A DNA stretch of 57,507 bases from Flavobacterium sp. MC2016-06 (GCF_009711165.2 NZ_WMID02000035.1:1-57507); one strand, 5' to 3'; shown: positions 27,329-36,353, counted from the first letter of the stretch. Made by a program: numbers and translations. The notes: generated from the sequence alone by a model not told the origin.

Positions 27329-28609
27329 TTAATAAGCCGATTTCATTTTCTCTTTTATATTCTCTAAGCACAAATTGTTTATACTGCCTTCGTGCGTATG
27401 TTTTGTTTCTTTTGGAGATTGGTATGTTCCTGCTTCTAATTGTTCTGCAACGGCTTTGTAAGCGTCTCTAAATGGCATTCCAGCCACAACCATTTCGTTT
27501 AATGTATCTACTGTAAACAAATAATCATATTTTTTATCTTCAAGGATATGATCTTTAACCGTGATATCTTTGATTGAGAAAATGGCAATATCTAAACAAG
27601 CTTTTAAATTTTGAATAGCTGGAAATAAACCTTCTTTTAATAACTGTAAATCTCTGTGGTATCCACTTGGAAGATTATTTGTAATTAAAGTAATTTCGTA
27701 AGGTAAGGCTTGAATCTTGTTGCATTTTCCTCTAATTAATTCAAAAACATCAGGGTTTTTCTTGTGAGGCATAATACTCGAACCTGTTGTAAGATGTGAT
27801 GGTAGACCAATAAAATTAAAATTTTGGCTCATATACAAACAAACGTCCATTGCAAATTTTGACAAAGTTGCTGCAACACTGCTCATTGCAAAAGCTACAG
27901 TTTTCTCTGCTTTTCCGCGGCTCATTTGTGCTGCAACGGCATTGAATTTTAAGGTTTCAAAATCTAATTCCTGCGTTGTAAACGTTCTGTTGATAGGAAA
28001 TGAACTTCCGTAACCAGCTGCAGAACCTAAAGGGTTTTGATCTACAATTTTTCCTGCTGCATTCAGCATCGTAATATCATCAATTAAACTTTCAGCATAA
28101 GCAGAAAACCACATTCCGAATGAAGACGGCATTGCGATTTGTAAATGTGTATAACCTGGCAATAATACATTTTGATGTTTCTCTGCAGATTCCATCAACA
28201 AATCAAAAAGTGTTTTTACTTGCTCTTTTAAAGCTTTTACTTCGTCTTTTAAATATAAATGAACATCTACTAAAACTTGATCGTTACGAGAACGCGCTGT
28301 ATGGATTTTCTTTCCTGCGTCGCCTAATTTTACCGTTAGTAAATATTCGATTTTAGAGTGAACGTCTTCAAAACTGTCTTCAATTACAAAATTTCCTTTT
28401 GCAATATCAGCTATAATATCATTTAATGCATCAACCAAAGAAGTAGTTTCTTCTTGCGTTAACAAACCAATTTGTCCCAACATTTTAGCGTGAGCAATAG
28501 AGCCAAGCGCATCGTATTTTGCAAGAACCAAATCAAGTTCTCTATCGTTTCCAACCGTAAACTGCTCGATTTGTTTGTCAGTTGGTATTCCTTTTTCCCA
28601 AAGTTTCAT
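27329..28609 (-). CDS. argH: Argininosuccinate lyase
   Basis: 426 residues. Splits argininosuccinate into arginine and fumarate. Superfamily loop GSSIMPHKKNPDVFELIRGK (about 279-298) with catalytic Ser, DVHSKIEYLL, HTARSRNDQVLVD and the substrate helix PGYTHLQIAMPSSFG. Slightly short (E. coli 457). Last gene of the arg operon, cut off from argE by the rhuM-like insertion. Confidence 0.96.
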   Translation of the reverse strand: MKLWEKGIPTDKQIEQFTVGNDRELDLVLAKYDALGSIAHAKMLGQIGLLTQEETTSLVDALNDIIADIAKGNFVIEDSFEDVHSKIEYLLTVKLGDAGKKIHTARSRNDQVLVDVHLYLKDEVKALKEQVKTLFDLLMESAEKHQNVLLPGYTHLQIAMPSSFGMWFSAYAESLIDDITMLNAAGKIVDQNPLGSAAGYGSSFPINRTFTTQELDFETLKFNAVAAQMSRGKAEKTVAFAMSSVAATLSKFAMDVCLYMSQNFNFIGLPSHLTTGSSIMPHKKNPDVFELIRGKCNKIQALPYEITLITNNLPSGYHRDLQLLKEGLFPAIQNLKACLDIAIFSIKDITVKDHILEDKKYDYLFTVDTLNEMVVAGMPFRDAYKAVAEQLEAGTYQSPKETKHTHEGSINNLCLENIKEKMKSAY

Positions 28610-28628
28610 AGGTTTTATATTTTTAAGA

Positions 28629-28661
28629 AAACCTAACAGGTTTTAAAAACCTGTTAGGTTT
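28629..28661. repeat. Palindrome AAACCTAACAGGTTT, copy 1
   Basis: 15-bp perfect inverted repeat (28629-28643 with 28647-28661) between rhuM and argH; the same arms occur at 35088-35114. Confidence 0.88.
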
Positions 28662-28669
28662 ATGTTTTC

Positions 28670-29668
28670 TTATTTATTTGATTTCTTAATTTTTAAAACT
28701 TCTTTATCAAAATCTGAAATATATTCTCGATCTTGAATTATTCTAAATTTATCAAACTCAGATTCTGCTTTTATCTTTGCTTCTAATTGTGAAATTTTAC
28801 CATTATCTAACAAAATAGGATAATTAGACAGTTGAAGAAAATTATTCAAAAAAGTACTCCAATCATTCATATTCATCAACAATTGTCTTTTCGCATTATT
28901 TTCGGCCAAATCTAAGTAGGCAGAAACTATTCTGTTTAATTCCTGAATGTGATTTTCGCTCAAATAGTTTTTCGCAACTACAACATCCATTTTTTGAATT
29001 TTACCATCTGGAGCATCTTTCCAAGTTGACAAACCCATATGTATTTTTGCTGCATCGGCTTCTGTGTAAATAATTTCAGCTGCCGTTTTTCCAGAAATAG
29101 CCCAATGTAATTTGTTTTGTACAGAAGCAAAAAATGATTTTGTTTCTAAGGCAGTTTTGTCATAATCTGCTGCAAGAGAATAAATATCGGTTATTTTTTG
29201 ATAAAACCTTCTTTCTGAAGATCTTATTTCTCTTATTTTGCCTAATAATTCTTCAAAATAATCTTTACCAAATGATGCACCATTTTTCAGCATTTCATCA
29301 TTTAATACAAAACCTTTTATAATAAATTCTTTTAAGGTTTTAGTTGCCCAAATTCTAAATTGAGTTGCTTGTTTAGAATTTACACGATAACCAACAGCAA
29401 TTATAGCATCGAGATTATAAAAATCAATTTCGCGATTTACTTCACGATTTCCTTCTTTTTGAACTACTCGAATTTTTCGAGTAGTTGAAACTTCTTCTAA
29501 CTCATTGCTTTTGAAAATTTCTTTTAAATGGTATGTTATCGTATTAGATTCAACTCCGAATAATTGGGCAATTGCTTTTTGAGTCAACCAAAAGCTTTCA
29601 TCAATATAGGTTACTTCAACATTTATATTGGTGTCTGCTGTTTGGTATAATAAAATAGGCTTTTGCAT
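28670..29668 (-). CDS. RhuM-family protein (virulence RhuM-like)
   Basis: 332 residues. N-terminal winged-helix-like segment (FWLTQKAIAQLFGVESNTIT, YHLKEIF) followed by the RhuM signature FYNLDAIIAVGYRVNSKQAT and FRIWATKTLKEFIIKGFVLN. RhuM proteins are scattered accessory genes, named from a Salmonella pathogenicity island; their biochemistry is unknown. It interrupts the arginine operon between argE and argH and is flanked by two different palindromic repeats, which suggests insertion of an accessory gene. Confidence 0.9.
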   Translation of the reverse strand: MQKPILLYQTADTNINVEVTYIDESFWLTQKAIAQLFGVESNTITYHLKEIFKSNELEEVSTTRKIRVVQKEGNREVNREIDFYNLDAIIAVGYRVNSKQATQFRIWATKTLKEFIIKGFVLNDEMLKNGASFGKDYFEELLGKIREIRSSERRFYQKITDIYSLAADYDKTALETKSFFASVQNKLHWAISGKTAAEIIYTEADAAKIHMGLSTWKDAPDGKIQKMDVVVAKNYLSENHIQELNRIVSAYLDLAENNAKRQLLMNMNDWSTFLNNFLQLSNYPILLDNGKISQLEAKIKAESEFDKFRIIQDREYISDFDKEVLKIKKSNK

Positions 29669-29744
29669 TTTTATCTTTTACTCTTCTAAAATAATTAGGT
29701 CGTGCTTAAACAAATATAATCTCTTTTAATTCTATCGGTTTTCT

Positions 29745-29824
29745 AGCCCCGATAGTAGTGGAAATCCTTTTATTTTTTTTCTTTAAAAAAATAAAAGATT
29801 GGAACGGATAGCGGGAAATAGCTC
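29745..29824 (+). ncRNA. Structured intergenic repeat, copy B (CCCCGATAG ... GCGGG)
   Basis: Same ends and internal GTGGAAATCC as copy A (18750-18820); central 13-bp hairpin 29767-29779 with 29785-29797 made of A/T pairs where copy A has GGTG/CACC. An outer AGC (29745) can pair with GCT (29820). See the covariation finding; family assignment (Flavo-1-like) is unverified. Confidence 0.5.
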
Positions 29825-29855
29825 CTAATCCTTCGACTTCGCTCAGGATGACAAT

Positions 29856-30926
29856 CTATAATTTAAAGAAATCGGTTAGTATTTTGATATACAAATCGAC
29901 TCCTTCTTCTATTTCATTAATGAAAATAAATTCGTCTGCTGAATGTGACCGCAGCGTTTCTCCTGGTCCTAATTTTAAGGATTGACAGCTTAAAACAGAT
30001 TGATCTGAAAGTGTTGGAGAACCGTATGTTGTTCTTCCTAAAGATATTCCGGCTTGAACTAAACCGTGTTCAACTGGAATAGACGAAGCATTAAGATGCA
30101 TTGATCTTGGTGTAACTTCGGCGTTTATATTTGCTTTTACAACTTCAAGAATTTCAGTATTCGAATAACAATCTGTTACACGAATATCAACTACTAAATC
30201 ACATTCTGATGGGACTACATTGTGCTGTTTTCCTGCACTGATCTGCGTTACGGTCATTTTTACGGGACCTAAAACTTCAGATATTTTGTCGAATTTATAA
30301 TTTTTAAACCACTCCATTACTGGAATTGATTTATATAATGAATTATCGTCGTTTTGATGCGCAGCGTGGCTTGCGGTTCCTTTTACTTTTACATCTAAAA
30401 CCAATAAACCTTTTTCGGCAACGGCTAATTGCATTAAAGTTGGTTCTCCAACAATTGCGCAATCTAATTCTGGTAAATGCTGTAAAACGCTGTTTAGACC
30501 GTTTTTACCACTGCTTTCTTCTTCTGCAGAAGCTACAATTACAATATTGTGCGATAAGTTCTGATTTTCGTAAAAATGAACAAAAGTCGCCAATAAAGAA
30601 ACTAGACAGCCCCCGGCATCATTACTTCCTAATCCAAATAATTTGCCGTCTTTTTCAATTGCTTTAAACGGATCGTTTGTGTAGGCTTGATTTGGTCTTA
30701 CGGTATCGTGATGAGAGTTTAGTAAAAGTGTTGGTTTATTGGCATCAAAATATTTGTTGAATGCCCACACATTGTTGTTTTCTCTCTTGAAAGGAATGTC
30801 ATTTTGATTGAACCAATTTTCTATTAATAGTGCTGTTTGATCTTCTTCACTAGAAAATGAAGGCGTTTCGATCAGGTTTCTTAATAAACTAATTGCTTCT
30901 TGGGTAAGCGTTGCAATATTTTTCAT
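29856..30926 (-). CDS. argE: M20 deacylase of arginine biosynthesis (ArgE type)
   Basis: 356 residues from ATG 30926 (MKNIATLTQEAISLLRNLIE); 12 extra residues upstream look non-coding and fall in a repeat. Zn-dependent M20 peptidase fold: LLNSHHDTVRPN (metal His/Asp), GLGSNDAGGCLVSLLA (bridging Asp), SAEEESSGKNGL (catalytic Glu pair), VGEPT. Given the succinylornithine-type transcarbamylase next door, the likely substrate is N-acylcitrulline rather than N-acetylornithine. That is inference from context. Confidence 0.88.
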   Translation of the reverse strand: MKNIATLTQEAISLLRNLIETPSFSSEEDQTALLIENWFNQNDIPFKRENNNVWAFNKYFDANKPTLLLNSHHDTVRPNQAYTNDPFKAIEKDGKLFGLGSNDAGGCLVSLLATFVHFYENQNLSHNIVIVASAEEESSGKNGLNSVLQHLPELDCAIVGEPTLMQLAVAEKGLLVLDVKVKGTASHAAHQNDDNSLYKSIPVMEWFKNYKFDKISEVLGPVKMTVTQISAGKQHNVVPSECDLVVDIRVTDCYSNTEILEVVKANINAEVTPRSMHLNASSIPVEHGLVQAGISLGRTTYGSPTLSDQSVLSCQSLKLGPGETLRSHSADEFIFINEIEEGVDLYIKILTDFFKL

Positions 30927-31048
30927 AGATATGGTTTCTTTGCCACTAAGGCACGAAGTCACAAAGTTTTTAATTAAATCTGCGACATTTTTAATTTGCG
31001 CAAATTTCTAAAATTAATATTTAAAATGACTTCCGTAGTTGTCTTTTT

Positions 31049-31125
31049 TTGCCACAAATTACACGAATTTGCACTAATTTTTTTCTTTAATAATAATTCG
31101 TGAAAATTCGTGTAATTTGTGGCAA
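31049..31125. repeat. 21-bp inverted repeat between argE and argB
   Basis: Arms 31049-31069 and 31105-31125 (GCCACAAATTACACG core) are perfect inverted copies, filling most of the spacer; just 3 bases separate it from the argB stop. Confidence 0.88.
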
Positions 31126-31128
31126 CTT

Positions 31129-31905
31129 TTATAATGTAATAGTTGTATGAAGAACTTCTGGGTTTTGAAGCATTTTGTGATGCCCGATTTTAATTTTCTG
31201 AACCCCTCTTGATAAACTATTGAAGCAATTATCCAGCTTAGGAATCATTCCTGAATGAATCACTTTTTCTGCTTTTAACTTTGTGTATAAGGCTTCGTTT
31301 ATTTCTGTAATTACAGACGAATCATCTTCTGAATCTAACAAAACCCCTTGTTTTTCGAAACAATAAGTAAGTGTTACGTCAAAAACTTCGGCTAAAGCAA
31401 TTGATAATTCGCTAGCAATCGTATCGGCATTTGTATTTAGTAATTGTCCGTTTTTATCGTGAGTAATCGCACAGAAAACTGGAACAATTCCGTTTTCCAG
31501 CAATGTAGCCAATAATTTTGTATTTACCTGTTTTACATCGCCTACAAAACCATAATCGATTGTCGGGTGGTTTCGTTTTGTTGATTGAATTAAATTTCCA
31601 TCAGCTCCAGAAAAACCAATTGCGTTGTTATCTTTTGACTGTAATTGTGCTACAATGTGTTTATTAATCTGACCTGCATAAATCATAACCACAACATCTA
31701 GCATTGGTGCATCTGTAATACGGCGTCCTTCAATCATTTGAGGTACTAAACCAATACTTTGTGCCATTTTTGTAGCCGATTTTCCACCTCCGTGAACTAA
31801 TACTTTGTAACCTTCAATTTTAGAAAAATCGGTTAAAAACTGTTCTAATTCAGCTGGATTATCAATTATATTACCGCCTATTTTTATTACTGTAACTTCT
31901 TTCAT
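31129..31905 (-). CDS. argB: N-acylglutamate kinase
   Basis: 258 residues, amino-acid kinase fold. Phosphorylates N-acetyl- or N-succinylglutamate. Motifs: KIGGNIIDNP at the N-terminus, VLVHGGGKSATKMAQ, GRRITDAPML, NADTIASELSIALAEVFD. Transcribed just after argF' with a 20-base gap. Acyl specificity cannot be read directly. Confidence 0.94.
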   Translation of the reverse strand: MKEVTVIKIGGNIIDNPAELEQFLTDFSKIEGYKVLVHGGGKSATKMAQSIGLVPQMIEGRRITDAPMLDVVVMIYAGQINKHIVAQLQSKDNNAIGFSGADGNLIQSTKRNHPTIDYGFVGDVKQVNTKLLATLLENGIVPVFCAITHDKNGQLLNTNADTIASELSIALAEVFDVTLTYCFEKQGVLLDSEDDSSVITEINEALYTKLKAEKVIHSGMIPKLDNCFNSLSRGVQKIKIGHHKMLQNPEVLHTTITL

Positions 31906-31925
31906 TAGGTTTCTAGTTGCTAAGG

Positions 31926-32873
31926 TTACAATTTTTTTAATATTTTCTGTAGTACTAATTGTGCAGCGTATGTTCTGTTATTGGCCTGCTGAATTACGAT
32001 TGAATTCTCGCTGTCAATAACTTCATCGGTTACAATAACGTTACGACGAACTGGAAGGCAGTGCATAAATTTTCCGTTGTTAGTTAAAGCCATTTTCTCC
32101 GCATTAACTGTCCAAGTCGGATCTATATTGGTTACTTTTCCGTAATCGTTGAAGTTACTCCAGTTTTTAACATATACAAAATCAGCATCTTCAAAAGCTT
32201 TATTTTGATCGTATTCGATTTTGCAGTCTTTTGTTATTTCTGGACTCAATTCGTAACCTTCTGGATGTGTGATTACAAAATCCATATCTTTTTGCAATTG
32301 CATCATTTCTACAAATGAATTGGCAACTGCTTGAGGCAAAGCTTTAGGATGCGGTGCCCACGAAAGTACTACTTTTGGTTTGTGCTTTACTTTATACTCT
32401 TCCATTGTAATAGCATCTGCCAATGATTGAAGCGGATGACGAACTGCGCTTTCCATATTTACAATTGGCACTGTTGCGTGTTTTAGAAATCCTGAGATAA
32501 CGGTTTCGGCATAATCTTTTTCTTTATCTTCTAATCCTGCAAAAGCACGAATAGCAATAATATCGCAATATTGAGAAACTACTTCTGCCGCTTCTTTTAT
32601 ATGTTCTGAAGCTCCAGAATTCATTATTGCTCCATCTTCAAATTCTAATGTCCAGCCTTCGTTTCCAAAGTTCATCACCATAACATTCATTCCTAAATTT
32701 AAGGCCGCTTTTTGAGTACTCAAACGCGTTCTTAAGCTCGGATTGAAGAATAACATTCCTAAGGTTTTATTTTTTCCTAAGCTTTGATTTTTAAGCGGTT
32801 CTTTTTTAATTTTTAATGCGCTTTTAACCCATTTTGATAATGAGTTGATATCTTGAATTGAAATATAGTTCAT
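31926..32873 (-). CDS. argF: N-succinylornithine carbamoyltransferase (ArgF')
   Basis: 315 residues. Carbamoyl-phosphate motif is FFNPSLRTRLSTQKAALNLG, and the signature near the C-terminus is HCLPVRRNVIVTD, as in SOTCase/AOTCase, not OTCase. Published mutational work on these enzymes places acyl specificity at one position: Pro in Bacteroides fragilis SOTCase, Glu in Xanthomonas AOTCase. Here NSGASEHIKEA puts Ser89 there; replacing the AOTCase Glu by Ser was reported to give SOTCase activity. So succinylated substrate is favoured. Makes acylcitrulline from acylornithine. Confidence 0.92.
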   Translation of the reverse strand: MNYISIQDINSLSKWVKSALKIKKEPLKNQSLGKNKTLGMLFFNPSLRTRLSTQKAALNLGMNVMVMNFGNEGWTLEFEDGAIMNSGASEHIKEAAEVVSQYCDIIAIRAFAGLEDKEKDYAETVISGFLKHATVPIVNMESAVRHPLQSLADAITMEEYKVKHKPKVVLSWAPHPKALPQAVANSFVEMMQLQKDMDFVITHPEGYELSPEITKDCKIEYDQNKAFEDADFVYVKNWSNFNDYGKVTNIDPTWTVNAEKMALTNNGKFMHCLPVRRNVIVTDEVIDSENSIVIQQANNRTYAAQLVLQKILKKL

Positions 32874-32900
32874 GTTTTTTTTAATTAGATAATGTGATCA

Positions 32901-32942
32901 TTAGAAAATTAGATAATTCTGTCTTATTATCTAATTTTCTAA
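32901..32942. repeat. 16-bp inverted repeat between argF' and proB
   Basis: TTAGAAAATTAGATAA (32901-32916) and its exact complement at 32927-32942. Confidence 0.85.
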
Positions 32943-32951
32943 TTGACTCAT

Positions 32952-33713
32952 TTATATTATTTTTGTAAATGAAATTTCGTTCTTTAATGCTTTTAAAATG
33001 AAATTATCGTTTAATCCGTTGACGATCCAGGTTTCTATATTGGCTGCTTTTGCAATTCCGGCTGCTTCAATTTTCGACTGCATTCCTCCTGTTCCGTGGG
33101 ATGATTTTGAGTCTCCTATTTCTTTTTCTAGAAGCTTTAAGTCATCTACAAATTTTATCGTTTCAGGATTTTCATTATTAATTGAATCTTTTGTATAAAT
33201 TCCGTTTGTATTGGTCGCAATTATCAGAATGTCAACATTTAGAAGAACTGCTGTTAAAGCTGCCAATTTATCATTATCTCCAAACCTAATTTCATCTGTG
33301 GCAACAGTATCATTTTCGTTGATAATCGGAATATAATTGTTTTTGACTAATACATTAATCGTATTTACAATGTTCTTTTTTGTCTGTTCTTTTTCAAAAT
33401 CAGAATAAGAAAGTAAACATTGTGAAGTGTTTAATCCTAAATCCTTAAAGTTTTCATTATAAATCCGCATTAAATGAGGCTGGCCAATCGAAGCCAAAGC
33501 CTGCTTTACAAAAACATCTTTATCTTGGTTGTCCAGCTTTACAAATTGCTTTGCTGCCGCAATTGCTCCCGAACTCACAATGATAAATTCATATTCCTCG
33601 TTAAGAGCGGCAATTTGTATACCGAGATCTTCAATTTTTCCTCTCGAAATATGATTGGTTTCTTTTGTCAGCGTATTGCTTCCAATTTTTAATAAAATTC
33701 TTTTTTTGCTCAT
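32952..33713 (-). CDS. proB: Glutamate 5-kinase, kinase domain only
   Basis: 253 residues, amino-acid kinase fold: ILLKIGSNTLT, IVSSGAIAAAKQF, NENDTVATDEIRFGDNDKLAA, SSHGTGGMQSKIEAAGIAKA. The C-terminal PUA domain of E. coli ProB (367 residues) is absent, a known short form. First proline step; embedded with proA in the arg operon. Confidence 0.93.
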   Translation of the reverse strand: MSKKRILLKIGSNTLTKETNHISRGKIEDLGIQIAALNEEYEFIIVSSGAIAAAKQFVKLDNQDKDVFVKQALASIGQPHLMRIYNENFKDLGLNTSQCLLSYSDFEKEQTKKNIVNTINVLVKNNYIPIINENDTVATDEIRFGDNDKLAALTAVLLNVDILIIATNTNGIYTKDSINNENPETIKFVDDLKLLEKEIGDSKSSHGTGGMQSKIEAAGIAKAANIETWIVNGLNDNFILKALKNEISFTKII

Positions 33714-33715
33714 TG

Positions 33716-33834
33716 TTGTTGTTTTGCCACGAAGGCTCTAAGGCACTAAGTTTTTTTTAATTCCAAATTTTAAAAAATTTCAAATTCAAACTCCAAAAAT
33801 CTAAAATCTACATTCTAAAATCAGAAATCTAAAA
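33716..33834. repeat. proA-proB spacer with dispersed and low-complexity repeats
   Basis: Starts with TTGCCACGAAGGCTCTAAGG (33725), related to TTGCCACTAAGGCACGAAG at 30942, then AT-rich runs of AAATCTAAAATC-like words. No coding sense. Confidence 0.6.
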
Positions 33835-35034
33835 TCATTTTCGTATCTGTCCTTCACCATAAATATACCATTTATTGGTTACAAGATGCTGTAAACCAAT
33901 TGGTCCTCTTTGGTGGAGTTTATCTGTGCTTATGGCTAATTCTCCGCCTAAACCGAGTTGTCCGCCATCTGTAAAACGAGTTGATGCGTTTTGATATACG
34001 GCTGCAGCATCTACGTTTTCCATAAATTCTTGTGCAACTGCTGCATTTCTCGTAATAATGGAAGCCGAATGTCCGCCGCAATATTTATTTATTTTTTCGA
34101 TCGCGTGTTCTTCTGAATCTATAGTTCCGATTACGATTTTATAATCTAAAAACTCTTCGTACCAGATATTTTCATCTTTCAGTACACTTGTATTTTTAAA
34201 CGAAGCCAATGTTTGGTCTACAATAATTTCAACATTAGATTCTACCAAAGCTTCATTTAATAAAGCTACAAAACCTTCAAAATTTGGCAATCTTGAATCT
34301 ATTAAAACTTTATCTAATGCATTACAAGCCGAAATTTTAGAGGTTTTGGCATTCATAATTACTTTTAATGCAATATCTGTATCTGCTTCTTTATGAACGT
34401 AAACAAAGTTATTTCCTCGTCCGCTCACAATTACAGGACAAGTCGCGTGCGCTTTTACAAACTCAATAAGTTTTTCGCCGCCACGAGGTACTATTAAATC
34501 TACTTTTTGCGTTGGTTTTTCTAAAAATGCCTGTGTTTCTATTCTATTAAAATTCAAATATTCAACCCAATCTTTAGAAACGTTGTTTTCTTCTAATGCT
34601 TGGTGCCATAAACTCACAATTTTCAAATTAGATTGTAACGCTTCTTTTCCTCCTTTTAATAAAATTTTATTTCCAGATTTAAATGCGATTCCACCGGCTT
34701 CAATTGTTACATCTGGACGAGATTCGTAAATAATTAATATCGTTCCAAAAGCAGCCGTTTTATTGGTAACTTTAATGCCGTTATCGTGTACAAAATGAAA
34801 ACGCTCTACTCCAACCGGATCTTCTTGTGAAGCCAATTGATTCAACGACAAAATCATTTCATCAATCTTTTTATCATCTACTTTCAGGCGTTCTTCCATA
34901 GCAAGATCTTCGCCATTATAAGCTATTAAATCAGCTTGATTGGTTAGAATAATCTGGTTTCTTTCCTGCTCGACAAGTTTTGCCATTGAGAGTAAAACCA
35001 AATTTCGCTTTTCAATTGATAATTGGTGGTTCAT
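33835..35034 (-). CDS. proA: Glutamate-5-semialdehyde dehydrogenase (gamma-glutamyl phosphate reductase)
   Basis: 399 residues, aldehyde-dehydrogenase fold. Motifs: YESRPDVTIEAGGIAFKSGN, LKGGKEALQSN, VIVSGRGNNFVYVHKEADTD, catalytic Cys in SKISACNALDKVLID, and FTDGGQLGLGGELAISTDKL with the C-terminal GPIGLQ. Reduces glutamyl phosphate from ProB. Gap to proB of about 120 bases holds low-complexity repeats. Confidence 0.95.
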   Translation of the reverse strand: MNHQLSIEKRNLVLLSMAKLVEQERNQIILTNQADLIAYNGEDLAMEERLKVDDKKIDEMILSLNQLASQEDPVGVERFHFVHDNGIKVTNKTAAFGTILIIYESRPDVTIEAGGIAFKSGNKILLKGGKEALQSNLKIVSLWHQALEENNVSKDWVEYLNFNRIETQAFLEKPTQKVDLIVPRGGEKLIEFVKAHATCPVIVSGRGNNFVYVHKEADTDIALKVIMNAKTSKISACNALDKVLIDSRLPNFEGFVALLNEALVESNVEIIVDQTLASFKNTSVLKDENIWYEEFLDYKIVIGTIDSEEHAIEKINKYCGGHSASIITRNAAVAQEFMENVDAAAVYQNASTRFTDGGQLGLGGELAISTDKLHQRGPIGLQHLVTNKWYIYGEGQIRK

Positions 35035-35087
35035 AATTTTATAGTTGGTTGGTTTTTGGTTGTCTCTTAATCGAAACCTTATTTATA

Positions 35088-35114
35088 CCTAACAGGTTTT
35101 GGAAACCTGTTAGG
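35088..35114. repeat. Palindrome CCTAACAGGTTT, copy 2
   Basis: 12-bp perfect stem (35088-35099 with 35103-35114) with 3-base loop, same family as 28629-28661, in the argD-proA spacer. Confidence 0.88.
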
Positions 35115-35123
35115 ATAATAAAC

Positions 35124-36263
35124 TTAATTTTTCAGCTCTTCTAAACTTTCTTTTAAAGCTGTAATAAAAGTATCTATATCTGATTTTTTTACTGTTAATG
35201 GTGGCAAAATTCTCAATAGATTTTTGTTGTTTGCGCTTCCTGTAAAAATATGTTTCTCGATAATTAATTTCTTTCTCAATGCTGCAACATCAAAATCAAA
35301 TTCAACTCCAAGCATTAATCCTTTTCCTTTTACTTGTTTGATTCCAGGAACTTGTTTGATTTGCTCTGAAAAATAAGCCGAAACTTCGTTTACATTTTTC
35401 TGTAAATCTAATTTTTCGATTACATCCAGAACTGCAATTCCTGCCGCACAAGACAAGTGGCTTCCGCCAAAAGTAGTTCCTAATAAGCCGAAACTTGCTT
35501 CGAATTTTGGTGAAATTAAAATGGCTCCAACTGGAAAACCATTCCCCATTCCTTTTGCTACTGAAATAATATCAGCATTGATTCCGTGGTGTTGAAATGC
35601 AAAGAATTTTCCGCTTCTTCCGTATCCTGATTGTACTTCATCCAAAATCAAAACAACATCGTGTTTTTTACATGCTTTTTCTAAAGCCTGAAAAAATTCT
35701 GTTGTTCCTTCGTCTAAACCTCCAACTCCTTGAATTCCTTCGATAATTACACTCGAAACATCACCTTTAGCAAGTTCAGCTTCTACTAATTCAATTTGAT
35801 TTAGCGGTAAAAAAATAACTTCCTGCTGTGCATTTATTGGCGCAACAATTTTCTTATTGTCTGTAACGGCAACGGCTGCAGAAGTTCTTCCGTGAAAAGA
35901 ATTATGAAAAGCTACAACTCTAGATTTTCCGTTATGGAAAGAGGCTAATTTTAAAGCATTTTCGTTTGCTTCTGCTCCAGAACTGCATAAAAACAATTCG
36001 TAATCTTCTAAACCAGAAAGTTTTCCCAGCTTTTGAGCTAATTCAACTTGTAAAGGATTCTGAATTGCATTCGAATAAAAACCTAAATGATCCAATTGAT
36101 TTTTCAATTTAGCAACATAATCAGGTTGTGTATGTCCGATAGAAATTACACCGTGACCGCTGTATAAATCTAAATATTCAATTCCGTTTTCGTCTGTAAT
36201 TGTACAGTCTACGGCTTTTACAGGAGTAATATTATATAATGGGTAAACGTTAAATAAGTTCAT
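35124..36263 (-). CDS. argD: Acylornithine aminotransferase
   Basis: 379 residues, class III PLP aminotransferase. GHGVISIGHTQPDYVAKL, CSSGAEANENALKLA, FHNSFHGRTSAAVAVT, LILDEVQSGYGRSGKFFAF, PLP lysine in ISVAKGMGNGFPVGAI, LGTTFGGSHLSCAAG. Forms N-acylornithine from the semialdehyde. Context (argC upstream, proA downstream) supports the biosynthetic role over ornithine aminotransferase. Confidence 0.93.
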   Translation of the reverse strand: MNLFNVYPLYNITPVKAVDCTITDENGIEYLDLYSGHGVISIGHTQPDYVAKLKNQLDHLGFYSNAIQNPLQVELAQKLGKLSGLEDYELFLCSSGAEANENALKLASFHNGKSRVVAFHNSFHGRTSAAVAVTDNKKIVAPINAQQEVIFLPLNQIELVEAELAKGDVSSVIIEGIQGVGGLDEGTTEFFQALEKACKKHDVVLILDEVQSGYGRSGKFFAFQHHGINADIISVAKGMGNGFPVGAILISPKFEASFGLLGTTFGGSHLSCAAGIAVLDVIEKLDLQKNVNEVSAYFSEQIKQVPGIKQVKGKGLMLGVEFDFDVAALRKKLIIEKHIFTGSANNKNLLRILPPLTVKKSDIDTFITALKESLEELKN

Positions 36264-36287
36264 GTTTAAAAAGTTATAAGGTTATTT

Positions 36288-36347
36288 GTTATGAGTTAGA
36301 AGTTTAAAATGCAGACGTTAAAAAACGTTTAACCTTTAACTCATAAC
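36288..36347. repeat. Inverted repeat GTTATGAGTTA between argC and argD
   Basis: Arms 36288-36298 and 36337-36347 are perfect complements, with a smaller ACGTT/AACGT stem inside. Confidence 0.75.
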
Positions 36348-36353
36348 TTTTTT

